A stretch of 19,040 nt of DNA from an uncultured Eubacteriales bacterium (GCA_900320235.1 ONRO01000238.1:1-19040); one strand, 5' to 3'; shown: positions 7,701 to 14,492, numbered from the stretch's first letter. Notes: a model not told the origin generated them from the sequence alone. Numbers and translations are program-made.

Positions 7701-9056
7701 AATTATTCCGTTTTCAAGCCAGATAGCCTTCATATCCTGACCGCCGATATCAAGAATAAAGCTTGGGTTATCACAGAATTTCGCAGCAGCCATTGAATGA
7801 GCCACAGTTTCAACAATATGAGCTTCCGTGCGGAAAGCTTTTGAAAAAAGGAATTCACCATAACCTGTTGAAGCGGCAGCAATAATATTGAGTTTTGCAC
7901 CGGCTTTTTTATACTTGTCATACATTGCAAGCAGTGCAGATTTAGCAACATTAAGAGGATTTCCTTCATTTGAAGAATAGAAGGAATCAATTATTTCCTG
8001 TTTTTCGTTTAACAGTACAAGCTTTGTAGTTGTGCTGCCTGAATCTATTCCAAGAAAAGCGTTGACGGTTTCGCCAGCTTCTGGTTTGTAGACAGGAGCT
8101 TCTATATGAGGATTTCTTTCAAGAAATTCCTTGTATTCATTGTCATTTTCAAAATAAAGCATACCGCATTCGTGTGAGGTGCTGTCATCATCTGCGGCAG
8201 CTTTCATCATATCGATAAGCTGATTGATCTCATATTGTTCTGACTGATCATGTATTTCAGAGATACTGAGTGCAGCACCGTATGCAACCATGATTTCAGG
8301 GTTTTCAGGAATAAGAATATCTTCGCTTTTAAGAGCAAGACGTTCTGCAAAAACCTTTCCGAGTCTTGGATGAAATGTCAGCGGACCGCCCTCGAATGCA
8401 ACAGGAGCCTTGATTTCAAGTCCCTGGGAAAGGCCGCCTATTGTTTGTTTTGCGATAGCATGATAGCTTGACAGGGCAATATCCGACTTTTTTACACCCT
8501 GATTGAGAAGTGCCTGAATATCAGTTTTTGCAAAAACACCGCAGCGTCCGGAGATATCGTAAACGCTGGTACCTTTTTCTGCAAGCTCATTCATCCTGCA
8601 GTCTTCAACACCGAGAACAGCTGCGACCTCATCAATAAAGGCACCGGTACCGCCGGCACAGCTTCCGTTCATTCTCATATCATAGACAACAGGTTCACCA
8701 TTATCATCGTCACGGAAGAAAATTATTTTAGCATCCTGACCGCCAAGTTCAATAGCTGTTCCGATTTTGTCGTAACGCTTTTTTAATGCGAGAGAATTAG
8801 CAACGACTTCCTGAGTAAACGGTACAGCAAGTTTTTCTGAAAGAATTCTTGAGCCTGAGCCGGTCATACAGACTTTGAATTTCTGAGATTCAAGCATTGG
8901 TCTGATTTCTTCGAGCAAACTAATTATACTTTTTCTTTGTTTGGCAAAATGCCTGATATATTTGTGGAACAGTATTTTTTCATTATCGGTAAGAACAAGC
9001 TTGACAGTAGTAGATCCTACGTCTATACCAATTCTATAATCCTTGTTATTATCCAT
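4716..9056 (-). CDS. giant fused acyl-CoA dehydratase activase-like protein (two activase domains plus DUF2229/HgdB-like)
   Basis: 1446 residues, cytoplasmic. The start at 9056 is set by AAAAGGAG 8 nt upstream. Two ASKHA ATPase domains of the BcrAD/BadF/HgdC type come first. Copy 1 (about 5-270) has phosphate loop GIDVGSTTVKL at 10-20 and [4Fe-4S] candidates C133 (GSCAGGTGAF) and C172 (GRCGVFAKTD). Copy 2 (about 334-595) has GIDSGSTTTKL at 336-346, C461/C465 and C500. A cysteine cluster follows (C624, C627, C631, C650). Then come a DUF2229-type region (about 700-1010, ECFPAKLTHGH at 755-765) and a second HgdB-like region (about 1050-1446) with C1098, C1132/C1133 and C1396. In the family, such activases use ATP to drive electrons to a low-potential iron-sulfur partner. 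Here both parts appear in one chain, like a fused YjiL-YjiM system. The substrate is unknown, and no acyl-CoA gene lies nearby. Confidence 0.9.
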   Translation of the reverse strand: MDNNKDYRIGIDVGSTTVKLVLTDNEKILFHKYIRHFAKQRKSIISLLEEIRPMLESQKFKVCMTGSGSRILSEKLAVPFTQEVVANSLALKKRYDKIGTAIELGGQDAKIIFFRDDDNGEPVVYDMRMNGSCAGGTGAFIDEVAAVLGVEDCRMNELAEKGTSVYDISGRCGVFAKTDIQALLNQGVKKSDIALSSYHAIAKQTIGGLSQGLEIKAPVAFEGGPLTFHPRLGKVFAERLALKSEDILIPENPEIMVAYGAALSISEIHDQSEQYEINQLIDMMKAAADDDSTSHECGMLYFENDNEYKEFLERNPHIEAPVYKPEAGETVNAFLGIDSGSTTTKLVLLNEKQEIIDSFYSSNEGNPLNVAKSALLAMYDKYKKAGAKLNIIAAASTGYGEFLFSKAFRTEAHIVETVAHSMAAAKFCDNPSFILDIGGQDMKAIWLENGIITNIVVNEACSSGCGSFLENFAQTLNIETNDIAKRAFQSKTPAKLGSRCTVFMNSSIITEQRNGKQPDDIMAGLCRSIIENVFTKVIRVPNIDSLGSKIVVQGGTFRNDAVLRAMEQYAGREVTRAPYPGLMGAIGSALTAMEEAQKPDFKRSFISYEQLRSFTYKQEANSPCPYCTNHCNRTILTFSTGESWVTNNRCEKGEVLGDPRDNKTKNKIKAINEKKDKPVNMYEVRKKLMFKEYPYEQLLEKQNIVIGMPRVLYFWEGMPFWSTLWKSLGFDIRVSPVSTRKIYENGIHAVPSDTECFPAKLTHGHIRELVKLGVDRVFMPIIVVMPSENPEETSFSRCALVKGYPIVIQNSDNPYREFNVKFDNPYFYWYSNEDREKQICDYMQEEFGIDRNICKKAVRFAEEAQKQFDRELKERGRKLIDDVTRENKFAVVMAGRPYHNDPLINHELPEMLVNMGVPVLTADSIPELGKVELRKSRIDIVNNFHARVLSSSIVAANNRNLEYIQIVSFGCGHDAVLSDEVVRIMKEISGKAPLILKVDESDAQGPLRIRVRSFIETIERKRRLNVSSEIRELPDPYPVKYTKKEKKEKIVLIPNSSHAFCQIMTAAFRTQKVRAVPLDVGREEAIRLGKKYTHNDICFPAQIVIGEILGALESGKYDKNEVAVGMAKYLGCCRLPHYATILRKALDDAGYANVSIMTNDDVDLHQLHPGFRVNMWTLLNVSLALPMIDVLEEILRKIRPYELEKGSADAAFEEGMIYLSEGIEKHGAAGAVRGFKKALKCLRRVKYDRSVQKPKVLIVGEYLLNFHPGANGDIENYLENNNFEIIEAKMTDVIQKSYFCQGKQIKEFKVKRDKNTIFWSKVANIFFNFTHKYIDFLARKEPLHDKSVLMDDLSVDSDPIIHHTFDTGEGILIPAEIIHHAKHGCKNFVILQPFGCLPNHVIGRGVSKRLKEIFPDIELLPLDYDPDVSFANIENRLQMLVMNQKV

Positions 9057-9232
9057 TTTCTGAACTCCTTTTCCCACCATTATACAGCTGACCGGATAAG
9101 TCTGAATCAGATGAATGACCGTAAAAAAACACAGAACAGAGTGCGGCATTCAAAAGCACAGACATAAAATGAAAAGATGTCAAAATATAAAATATCAAGA
9201 CATAAAATACAGTTTCAGTCAACTCCCGATAA

Positions 9233-9250
9233 TATCTGGTGTATCTGGTG
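9233..9250. repeat. 9-bp tandem repeat in the divergent intergenic region
   Basis: Two exact copies of TATCTGGTG (9233-9241 and 9242-9250). The 400-nt gap 9057-9456 also holds an 11-bp direct repeat, AGACATAAAAT (9160-9170 and 9198-9208), the promoter at 9332-9360 and repeated TAATCAAC half-sites (9363-9370, a degenerate one at 9381-9388, and 9413-9442). I find no convincing gene in this gap and no convincing promoter for the minus-strand activase gene. Confidence 0.6.
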
Positions 9251-9331
9251 AATATTTGCACAGATAAATATGTCGGACTAAGAACTATATGCAAAACTTG
9301 CCATAATACACCAATTTTTAAAGAAAAACGC

Positions 9332-9360
9332 TTGACTTTTACAAATAAACACATTACAAT
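9332..9360 (+). promoter_or_regulatory. promoter of the TetR-type regulator
   Basis: TTGACT (9332-9337), a 17-nt spacer and TACAAT (9355-9360). The start of transcription would be near 9367, within the first TAATCAAC half-site (9363-9370). Confidence 0.65.
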
Positions 9361-9412
9361 AATAATCAACGTCAAGAAAATAATCAATAGTCGATAATAA
9401 TATAAAGTTGTT

Positions 9413-9442
9413 TAATCAACTGTTTATAATATCAGTTGATTA
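9413..9442. promoter_or_regulatory. perfect 10-10-10 inverted repeat, candidate TetR operator
   Basis: TAATCAACTG (9413-9422) and CAGTTGATTA (9433-9442) are exact reverse complements separated by 10 nt that contain a TATAAT (9425-9430). It ends 14 nt before the regulator's start codon. A second copy of the half-site TAATCAAC is at 9363-9370. The placement strongly suggests autorepression. As RNA it could also form a 10-bp hairpin next to the ribosome binding site. Confidence 0.7.
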
Positions 9443-9456
9443 TCTATGAGGTTCAA

Positions 9457-10017
9457 ATGGAAAAGAAAACTGATCTCAGGGTAGTAAAAACAAAAAAGAG
9501 GATAAAGCAGGTATTTCTTGAATTGATCGAAAAAAAGGAATTGAAAAAAATTACTGTCACAGAAATAGCGAGGATAGCAGAAATAAACAAGGGTACATTT
9601 TACCTTCATTATAAGGATATCTATGAGCTTTTTGCCGAGGTTCTTAAAGAAAGAATAAGTGACTGTGTGGATAATATCAGTTATTTTGATGAATTCTTCA
9701 GCGATCCTGAAGCTTTCCTTTTTCATTTGTATTATGAATTTCAGGAAAGCAAAGGAATCAGGGCTGATGAAATGATTTACCGTGAGGATAACAGCCGGGG
9801 TTCAATGATTGTCGGATTATTCTGTGATGCGATAATGAGCAGAATATATGAACAGAAGCTGATAGAAAAAAACGAAGAGAACGATATCAAGCTTGAATAT
9901 ATCTTTACAAATATATTTCGTTTTTTCAGAGCCGAAAGCTCAGAGCTTAAATATCCGATATTATCAAAACTTATTGTAAGTGATATCCGTACTGCATTTC
10001 CTGAAGCATTTGAATAA
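9457..10017 (+). CDS. TetR/AcrR-family transcriptional regulator
   Basis: 186 residues. The start at 9457 has GAGG 5 nt upstream. A TTG seven codons earlier lies inside the operator-like repeat and is rejected. Residues about 8-58 form the TetR N-terminal DNA-binding domain: VKTKKRIKQVFLELIEKK, then the helix-turn-helix ITVTEIARIAEINKGTFYLHYKDIYEL at about 32-58, a near-consensus match. The C-terminal domain (60-186) is helical and ligand-binding by analogy, with no recognisable ligand signature. The gene is divergent from the giant activase gene, the usual position for a local repressor. An inverted repeat just upstream is the likely operator. Whether it also controls the activase is inference. 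Confidence 0.9.
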   Translation: MEKKTDLRVVKTKKRIKQVFLELIEKKELKKITVTEIARIAEINKGTFYLHYKDIYELFAEVLKERISDCVDNISYFDEFFSDPEAFLFHLYYEFQESKGIRADEMIYREDNSRGSMIVGLFCDAIMSRIYEQKLIEKNEENDIKLEYIFTNIFRFFRAESSELKYPILSKLIVSDIRTAFPEAFE

Positions 10018-10027
10018 AACAGAGATG

Positions 10028-10066
10028 ATCCCGTATTGCAGAGAAAAAATGCAGTACGGGATTTTT
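10028..10066 (+). terminator. intrinsic terminator after the TetR gene
   Basis: A 13-bp stem with one T-G pair, ATCCCGTATTGCA (10028-10040) and TGCAGTACGGGAT (10050-10062), an A-rich 9-nt loop and a run of T after it. Confidence 0.92.
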
Positions 10067-10177
10067 GTAATAATAATGAATCATAAATCACTGAAGGAAC
10101 AATAATTGGATGGATTGACGAATGATGTGCAATTTTACAATAAATAGTATACATTTTAACATTGGTCATTAAATATA

Positions 10178-10206
10178 TTGACATATTTTTATTCATATTG
10201 TATTAT
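10178..10206 (+). promoter_or_regulatory. possible distal promoter of membrane protein-HAD operon
   Basis: TTGACA (10178-10183), a 17-nt spacer and TATTAT (10201-10206). An exact TATAAT also lies at 10204-10209 with a 20-nt spacer. It overlaps a 10-bp tandem repeat ATAATAACGG (10205-10214, 10215-10224), where a regulator could bind. The start codon is about 200 nt away. The rest of the 10067-10405 gap is AT-rich, without a gene I can support. Confidence 0.5.
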
Positions 10207-10311
10207 AATAACGGATAATAACGGATTGTAGAACTTATATTGTTTATTTGTTCCATTATTGGTTAATAATACTAAACGAAGACAAAAAACAACAAATAAT
10301 TCAGTAAGATC

Positions 10312-10320
10312 TGATATAAT
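10312..10320 (+). promoter_or_regulatory. extended -10 promoter upstream of the membrane protein
   Basis: TGATATAAT at 10312-10320 is a perfect extended -10 element with no clear -35 box. The leader would be about 80 nt, reaching the strong AAAGGAGGT ribosome binding site at 10387-10395. Confidence 0.5.
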
Positions 10321-10405
10321 ATTCAAATAACAAATGAATTCTGAAAGTGAAGGAAGGTTTATAGAATTCAGTGATAATTAACTGGTAAAGGAGGTCGGTA
10401 GAAAG

Positions 10406-11428
10406 ATGAAAGCATCAGAAAAAAATGATATAGCATGGCGCAATTTCACTGTGAAGGAAAGACTGCTTCTTTCCCGTGGTATAAGACGCAATAATGTCAG
10501 ATGTACAATTAAATATATAAAATATACTTTATTGCCGTGCGTGATTCTGGCTTTCATATTTTTCTTTATCGGCATTTCTGCAGCAGAAATCTTTTCAGTG
10601 ATCTATGCATTATCAATTCCGGTGTTTTTTTTAGTACTGGAGAAAAAGAATCTGACAGTTGTTTTTGGTAATGTCAAATGTGCAGATGCAGCGTGTTTTT
10701 CAAGAGATGAACAGTATCAGTATACAGTCAATGGTTTTTCATATTATATTAATGTCTTCAGGCTTTCAGGTGGAACAGATAAAAGAGTATACAAGCTGCC
10801 GGCATACAAGAATACTATTCTGTATGCAAACAGCGGAGACAATATGCTTGCTGTCAGGTTTTCAAAAAACAATATTCTCTGTTTTTCAAAAAAGGAACTG
10901 GGACTTACAAGTCATAGTCCGAAATCAGGAAGCTGGAGTAAGCTCAATAAAAAGGAAATATTATATGTACTTAAATCGGAAAAGCAAAGACTTAAAGAAG
11001 CAAGAATTATTTTCGGAATTGATTTTATTGTATCTGCGATCGCATCAATAATAATCCTGATTAATTTTATTTCAATTTTTGCCTACGCAATTATTGCGGT
11101 TGTCATACTCGTAATAATCGATTCCGTAAGGATCAGAAAGTATAATAACCGGATAAAAAAGATACGCAGGGCAGATGTAAATGCTTTGAAAAATGCTGTC
11201 GTTTCATGTTTTCTGATAAAAAAGCCGAAGCTTACAGGCGGGATCAGGTTCATTTATTATCTGAAGATCATGCATCCGGAAAGCGGAAGATTCCGCATAG
11301 AAAAGCTCAGGGAGTTTTCCTGGGCAAGCGTGTTTGATAATGAGATATCTGATAATATAATAGTTGTGGACTTCGGTAAAAAACGTAAAGGCAAGGAAAT
11401 GCAGCATTATATAATTGAGGGGTACTGA
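10406..11428 (+). CDS. four-helix membrane protein with duplicated hairpin-plus-soluble module
   Basis: 340 residues, not recognised. There are two predicted membrane hairpins (about 40-60 with 61-79, and about 202-221 with 222-239). Each is followed by a short basic stretch and a beta-rich soluble region (about 95-160 and 263-325). The two soluble regions look related: both begin with a CF pair, share YY, a KL pair and a late GDN/SDN element followed by a VxF strand ending in a lysine. This suggests an internal duplication with the soluble parts on the cytoplasmic side, given the positive residues at 25-40 and 241-256. No enzyme motif is visible. The ribosome binding site is AAAGGAGGT. The downstream HAD gene starts 1 nt after the stop, so the two are cotranscribed. 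Confidence 0.8.
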   Translation: MKASEKNDIAWRNFTVKERLLLSRGIRRNNVRCTIKYIKYTLLPCVILAFIFFFIGISAAEIFSVIYALSIPVFFLVLEKKNLTVVFGNVKCADAACFSRDEQYQYTVNGFSYYINVFRLSGGTDKRVYKLPAYKNTILYANSGDNMLAVRFSKNNILCFSKKELGLTSHSPKSGSWSKLNKKEILYVLKSEKQRLKEARIIFGIDFIVSAIASIIILINFISIFAYAIIAVVILVIIDSVRIRKYNNRIKKIRRADVNALKNAVVSCFLIKKPKLTGGIRFIYYLKIMHPESGRFRIEKLREFSWASVFDNEISDNIIVVDFGKKRKGKEMQHYIIEGY

Positions 11429-11429
11429 T

Positions 11430-12086
11430 ATGGATGGAATAAAGGCTGCAATCTTTGATTTTGACGGAACTCTTGTTGATTCAATGTATGTCTGGTCCAA
11501 GGTCGATGAAGAGTTTCTTGCTAGAAGAGGTATACGTGTAACAGACGAATATACTGATAAGATGCGCAGTATGTTTTTTGAAACAGCTGCAGTCTATACA
11601 AAGGAGACCTATCATCTCAGCGAAAGCGTTGAAGAAATAATGAATATCTGGCTTGAAATGGCTCACAGCGAATATTCTCTGAATGTCCGTGCAAAGGAAA
11701 ATGCAAGGGAATATATAATGAGTCTGAGAGCAAAAGGGGTAAGGATCGGAATGGCAACGTCAAATAATCCTTATCTTCTCATGCCTTGTCTTGAAATGAA
11801 CGGCATGAGCGGATTATTCGATGCGATATGTTATACATCAGAGGTTGGAGTAAATAAAAGCAATCCGGATATTTATCTGTACACAGCAGAAAAGCTTGGT
11901 GTACGGTCAGAGGACTGCGTTGTATTCGAGGATATAATAGAAGGACTGAAAAGTGCATCATCAGCAGGAATGAAAACCGTTGCTGTATATGATCCTTCAA
12001 ATGAAGCATATAAGTCTGAAATAATCAGAACAGCTGATAAATTCATACTGAGCTACTCAGAAATGCTTGACGAATCCGATCGATAA
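11430..12086 (+). CDS. HAD-superfamily phosphatase (beta-phosphoglucomutase-like subfamily)
   Basis: A 218-residue soluble hydrolase. Motif I FDFDGTLVDS is at 9-18 with nucleophile D10 and acid/base D12, motif II is T110 in MATSN, motif III is K143, and motif IV is the FED at 166-168. The helical cap (about 15-80) places it with subfamily I, which includes beta-phosphoglucomutase, phosphoglycolate and related sugar-phosphate phosphatases. The substrate cannot be fixed from sequence. The start at 11430 is set by GAGGGG 7 nt upstream. A TTG five codons earlier overlaps the previous gene and is rejected. It is the second gene of a two-gene unit, and its 3' end carries the -35 and the start of the promoter for ddh. 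Confidence 0.88.
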   Translation: MDGIKAAIFDFDGTLVDSMYVWSKVDEEFLARRGIRVTDEYTDKMRSMFFETAAVYTKETYHLSESVEEIMNIWLEMAHSEYSLNVRAKENAREYIMSLRAKGVRIGMATSNNPYLLMPCLEMNGMSGLFDAICYTSEVGVNKSNPDIYLYTAEKLGVRSEDCVVFEDIIEGLKSASSAGMKTVAVYDPSNEAYKSEIIRTADKFILSYSEMLDESDR

Positions 12087-12095
12087 TACTATAAT
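12067..12095 (+). promoter_or_regulatory. ddh promoter, overlapping end of HAD gene
   Basis: TTGACG (12067-12072), a 17-nt spacer and a perfect TATAAT (12090-12095). The -10 box is embedded in the palindrome TACTAT-A-ATAGTA (12087-12099), which could be an operator. The leader would be about 110 nt. Confidence 0.75.
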
Positions 12096-12162
12096 AGTAA
12101 TGTATTTTCAGCATGGTCAGATAAGCACTGGATCAAAATTATTCAGAGTTCTAATATCTGAC

Positions 12163-12188
12163 GACAGCAAAATGAAACCAATGCTGTC
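12163..12188 (+). promoter_or_regulatory. leader hairpin upstream of ddh
   Basis: A perfect 7-bp stem, GACAGCA (12163-12169) and TGCTGTC (12182-12188), with a 12-nt loop, ends about 10 nt before the AGAGGAG ribosome binding site. It has no U-tract. The leader is too short for a complete lysine riboswitch. Confidence 0.4.
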
Positions 12189-12213
12189 AGAAAGAAAAGA
12201 GGAGTTGTAAACA

Positions 12214-13200
12214 ATGAAAACAAGAATCGGCATATTGGGCTATGGAAACCTCGGCAGAGGAACAGAGATCGCAGTTGCTGCAGCAAATGATATGGAGCTT
12301 GCAGCAGTATTTACAAGAAGAGATCCCTTAACCGTAAGGATTCTCACCGAAAACGTACCGGTAGTAAATGTAAATGAAATAGAGCAGTGGACAGATAAAA
12401 TAGATGTTCTTGTTCTGTGCGGCGGTAGTGCGACAGATCTTCCTGTACAGACACCGAAATATGCAAAGCTTTTCAATGTAATAGATAGCTTTGATACACA
12501 TGCACGTATTCCCGAGCAGTTTGCAAATGTTGATGCAGCTGCAAAGGAAGGCGGAAAGATCGGAATGATCTCAGTAGGCTGGGATCCGGGTCTGTTCTCA
12601 CTCAACAGAGTTTATGCAAATGCTATACTTCCTGACGGCAAGGATTATACATTCTGGGGCAAGGGCGTAAGTCAGGGACATTCTGATGCTGTCAGAAGAA
12701 TAGAGGGCGTAAAGAATGCAAAGCAGTATACTATTCCGATAGAAAAAGCCCTTGACGCAGTAAGAAGCGGTGCAAATCCTGAGCTTTCAACAAGAGAAAA
12801 GCATCTCAGAGAATGCTTTGTCGTTCTTGAAGAGGGTGCAGATGCTGCAAAGGTAGAGAAGGAAATCAAGGAAATGCCTAACTACTTTGCGGATTATGAT
12901 ACAGTTGTACATTTCATAAGTGAGGAAGAGCTTCTCAGAGATCATGCAGGAATGGCACACGGCGGTTTTGTATTCAGAACAGGCAAGACCGGAGTAAACA
13001 AAGAAAATAATCACATTATCGAATACAGTCTTAAACTTGATTCAAATCCGGAATTTACAACAAGTGTAATAATTGCATATGCAAGAGCAGTAAAGCGTAT
13101 GGCAGACGAAGGTCAGACCGGCGCAAGAACAGTATTTGATGTTCCGCCCGCATATCTTTGCGAGCAGAGCGGAGAAGAGCTCAGAGCACATTTCCTTTAA
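12214..13200 (+). CDS. ddh: meso-diaminopimelate D-dehydrogenase
   Basis: A 328-residue protein that closely fits Ddh (usual length about 325). It catalyses NADPH-dependent reductive amination of L-2-amino-6-oxopimelate (tetrahydrodipicolinate) to meso-diaminopimelate in one step, supplying lysine and the peptidoglycan cross-link. The Rossmann dinucleotide motif IGILGYGNLGRG is at 5-16 and AAVFTRRDP at 30-38, the latter carrying the arginines typical of NADP preference. The substrate domain has SVGWDPGLFSLNR at about 121-133 and SQGHSDAVRRIEGV at about 153-166. It is cytoplasmic. GGAG lies about 9 nt upstream, and it has its own strong promoter. No other lysine-pathway gene is adjacent, so regulation is probably at its own leader. 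Confidence 0.96.
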   Translation: MKTRIGILGYGNLGRGTEIAVAAANDMELAAVFTRRDPLTVRILTENVPVVNVNEIEQWTDKIDVLVLCGGSATDLPVQTPKYAKLFNVIDSFDTHARIPEQFANVDAAAKEGGKIGMISVGWDPGLFSLNRVYANAILPDGKDYTFWGKGVSQGHSDAVRRIEGVKNAKQYTIPIEKALDAVRSGANPELSTREKHLRECFVVLEEGADAAKVEKEIKEMPNYFADYDTVVHFISEEELLRDHAGMAHGGFVFRTGKTGVNKENNHIIEYSLKLDSNPEFTTSVIIAYARAVKRMADEGQTGARTVFDVPPAYLCEQSGEELRAHFL

Positions 13201-13210
13201 TAATAAGTAC

Positions 13211-13242
13211 ATAGCCCTTTCTGCATAAGCGGAAAGGGCTAT
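13211..13242. terminator. strong hairpin after ddh, no U-tract
   Basis: A 14-bp stem (13211-13224 with 13229-13242, one T-G pair) capped by ATAA. No T run follows on the plus strand, so it may slow or partly stop transcription, or protect the 3' end, rather than fully terminate. Some ddh read-through into the next gene is therefore likely. Confidence 0.6.
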
Positions 13243-13276
13243 ATGTAAGTTAAGAACAAAAGAGAGGGCAGAATCT

Positions 13277-14482
13277 ATGAAATATGCTGTAATAGCCTGT
13301 GACGGAATGTCTGAAAGGATAATACACGGAGAAGGAGTACAAACATCACTTTCCTCAGCGAGTATACATACAGCAGACAAACTGTCATGTTCAGGGGAAT
13401 ATGGTATCGCTAAAACGACAGATACGGTAACTCTGCCTGATACATTAAAAGCAAATATTTATCTTATGGGATATGATCCGAAAAGCACTTTTACAGGAGG
13501 CAGTGCGTTTCGGGCTGTTGCTGGCGGAATAAATATCATGCAGGGAGATGTAGTATTCAGCTGTAAGTTTTTGAGCTTGTCAGATGAAGAGAAGTATGAG
13601 GAAAAAACAATCCTGTCTGAAATTTCAGACCTTGGTTTTGATGAAAAAGAGCAAATATTTACACTTCTGTCTGAAAAGCTTGACAGTAAAATATTCAGCT
13701 TCGGATTAAGTAAATACGGCGAATTGTTTTTGATCTGGCATGAAGGTGAACCAAACCCGGGATTATTATATTCAGCTGATGAAGGTATGAAAACAGCAGA
13801 TGTTATGCCCAGAGGAGATTTTGCAGAACCATTGTGTAATCTGATGAGAAAGAGTAATGAGCTGTTGACCGGGTCGGGTGTCAATACAGAACGAACAGCG
13901 TCAGGAAAGCCGGAGATTGATTCAATTCTGATAAGTGATGCAGGCACACTGTCACAGGCAATACAGTTCAAGGAAAAGTATGGACACAACGGGGTTGTAA
14001 TAAGTCCTGATGAAGCAGTAGAAGGTTTTGCAAAATATATCGGAATGGAAGCCATACATTATGAAGATATAGAAAAAGACCGCATTGCAGAAAAAACAGT
14101 TGATTGTTTATGCAGCGGAAAGGATTATGTATATATTCATATTGATTCACCGTCAGTATACAGCATGAAAAAGGATTCATCAGGAAAGATCAGATGTATA
14201 GAGATAATCGACAAAGCAGTTCTTTCTGAATTAATTGATGGATTATCTGCAAGAAATGAAGAGTACAGGATAATGTTTATTTCTTCATTTTCATGCAATG
14301 TAAATGAGGGATTTATTACATCAGAGCCAGTGCCGTATGTAATATATGACAGCCGTTCAGAGGAAAGCTCCACAACAGTTTATAATGAGCAGAAGGCTTT
14401 TGAAGCCGGAAAATATATTGAATACGGAACAGATATTACAGAATATCTTCTTTCATCATTCAATGAAAACAAAAATGAATAA
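13277..14482 (+). CDS. degenerate archaeal-type phosphoglycerate mutase (ApgM/COG3635-like) pseudoenzyme
   Basis: 401 residues, aligning by eye over its whole length with the cofactor-independent ApgM family and the related 'proposed homoserine kinase' group. Shared landmarks are MKYAVIACDGM at 1-11, IYLMGYDPKSTFTGG at 61-75, FSCKFLSLSDEE at 94-105 and EPVPYVIYD at 350-358. The active-site PGSDVAN becomes P54-D-T-L-K-A-N60, the D-E-A-G-H metal motif near 290 is gone, the D-H pair is S337-F338, and the later histidine is I347. Only D9 of the metal ligands is clearly kept. Mutase or kinase activity is therefore unlikely. The reading frame is intact with a GAGGG ribosome binding site, so it is not a decayed pseudogene. 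It lies 76 nt after ddh and may be cotranscribed. Its role is unknown, possibly regulatory or structural. Confidence 0.82.
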   Translation: MKYAVIACDGMSERIIHGEGVQTSLSSASIHTADKLSCSGEYGIAKTTDTVTLPDTLKANIYLMGYDPKSTFTGGSAFRAVAGGINIMQGDVVFSCKFLSLSDEEKYEEKTILSEISDLGFDEKEQIFTLLSEKLDSKIFSFGLSKYGELFLIWHEGEPNPGLLYSADEGMKTADVMPRGDFAEPLCNLMRKSNELLTGSGVNTERTASGKPEIDSILISDAGTLSQAIQFKEKYGHNGVVISPDEAVEGFAKYIGMEAIHYEDIEKDRIAEKTVDCLCSGKDYVYIHIDSPSVYSMKKDSSGKIRCIEIIDKAVLSELIDGLSARNEEYRIMFISSFSCNVNEGFITSEPVPYVIYDSRSEESSTTVYNEQKAFEAGKYIEYGTDITEYLLSSFNENKNE

Positions 14483-14492
14483 ATCTGTAAAA

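Noticed and set aside
9079..9084. TATAAT on the minus strand as promoter of the giant activase gene
   Set aside because: No -35 match at usual spacing, and the start of transcription would fall on the ribosome binding site itself.
9049..9387. Minus-strand open frame of 112 codons in the divergent gap
   Set aside because: No ribosome binding site, low-complexity hydrophobic translation, and it overlaps the activase start and its Shine-Dalgarno site.
12096..12213. Lysine riboswitch before ddh
   Set aside because: The leader is about 110 nt, shorter than the known L-box, and I see only one simple hairpin.
13277..14482. Functional phosphoglycerate mutase or homoserine kinase
   Set aside because: The fold matches, but the catalytic Ser/Asp and most metal ligands are replaced.
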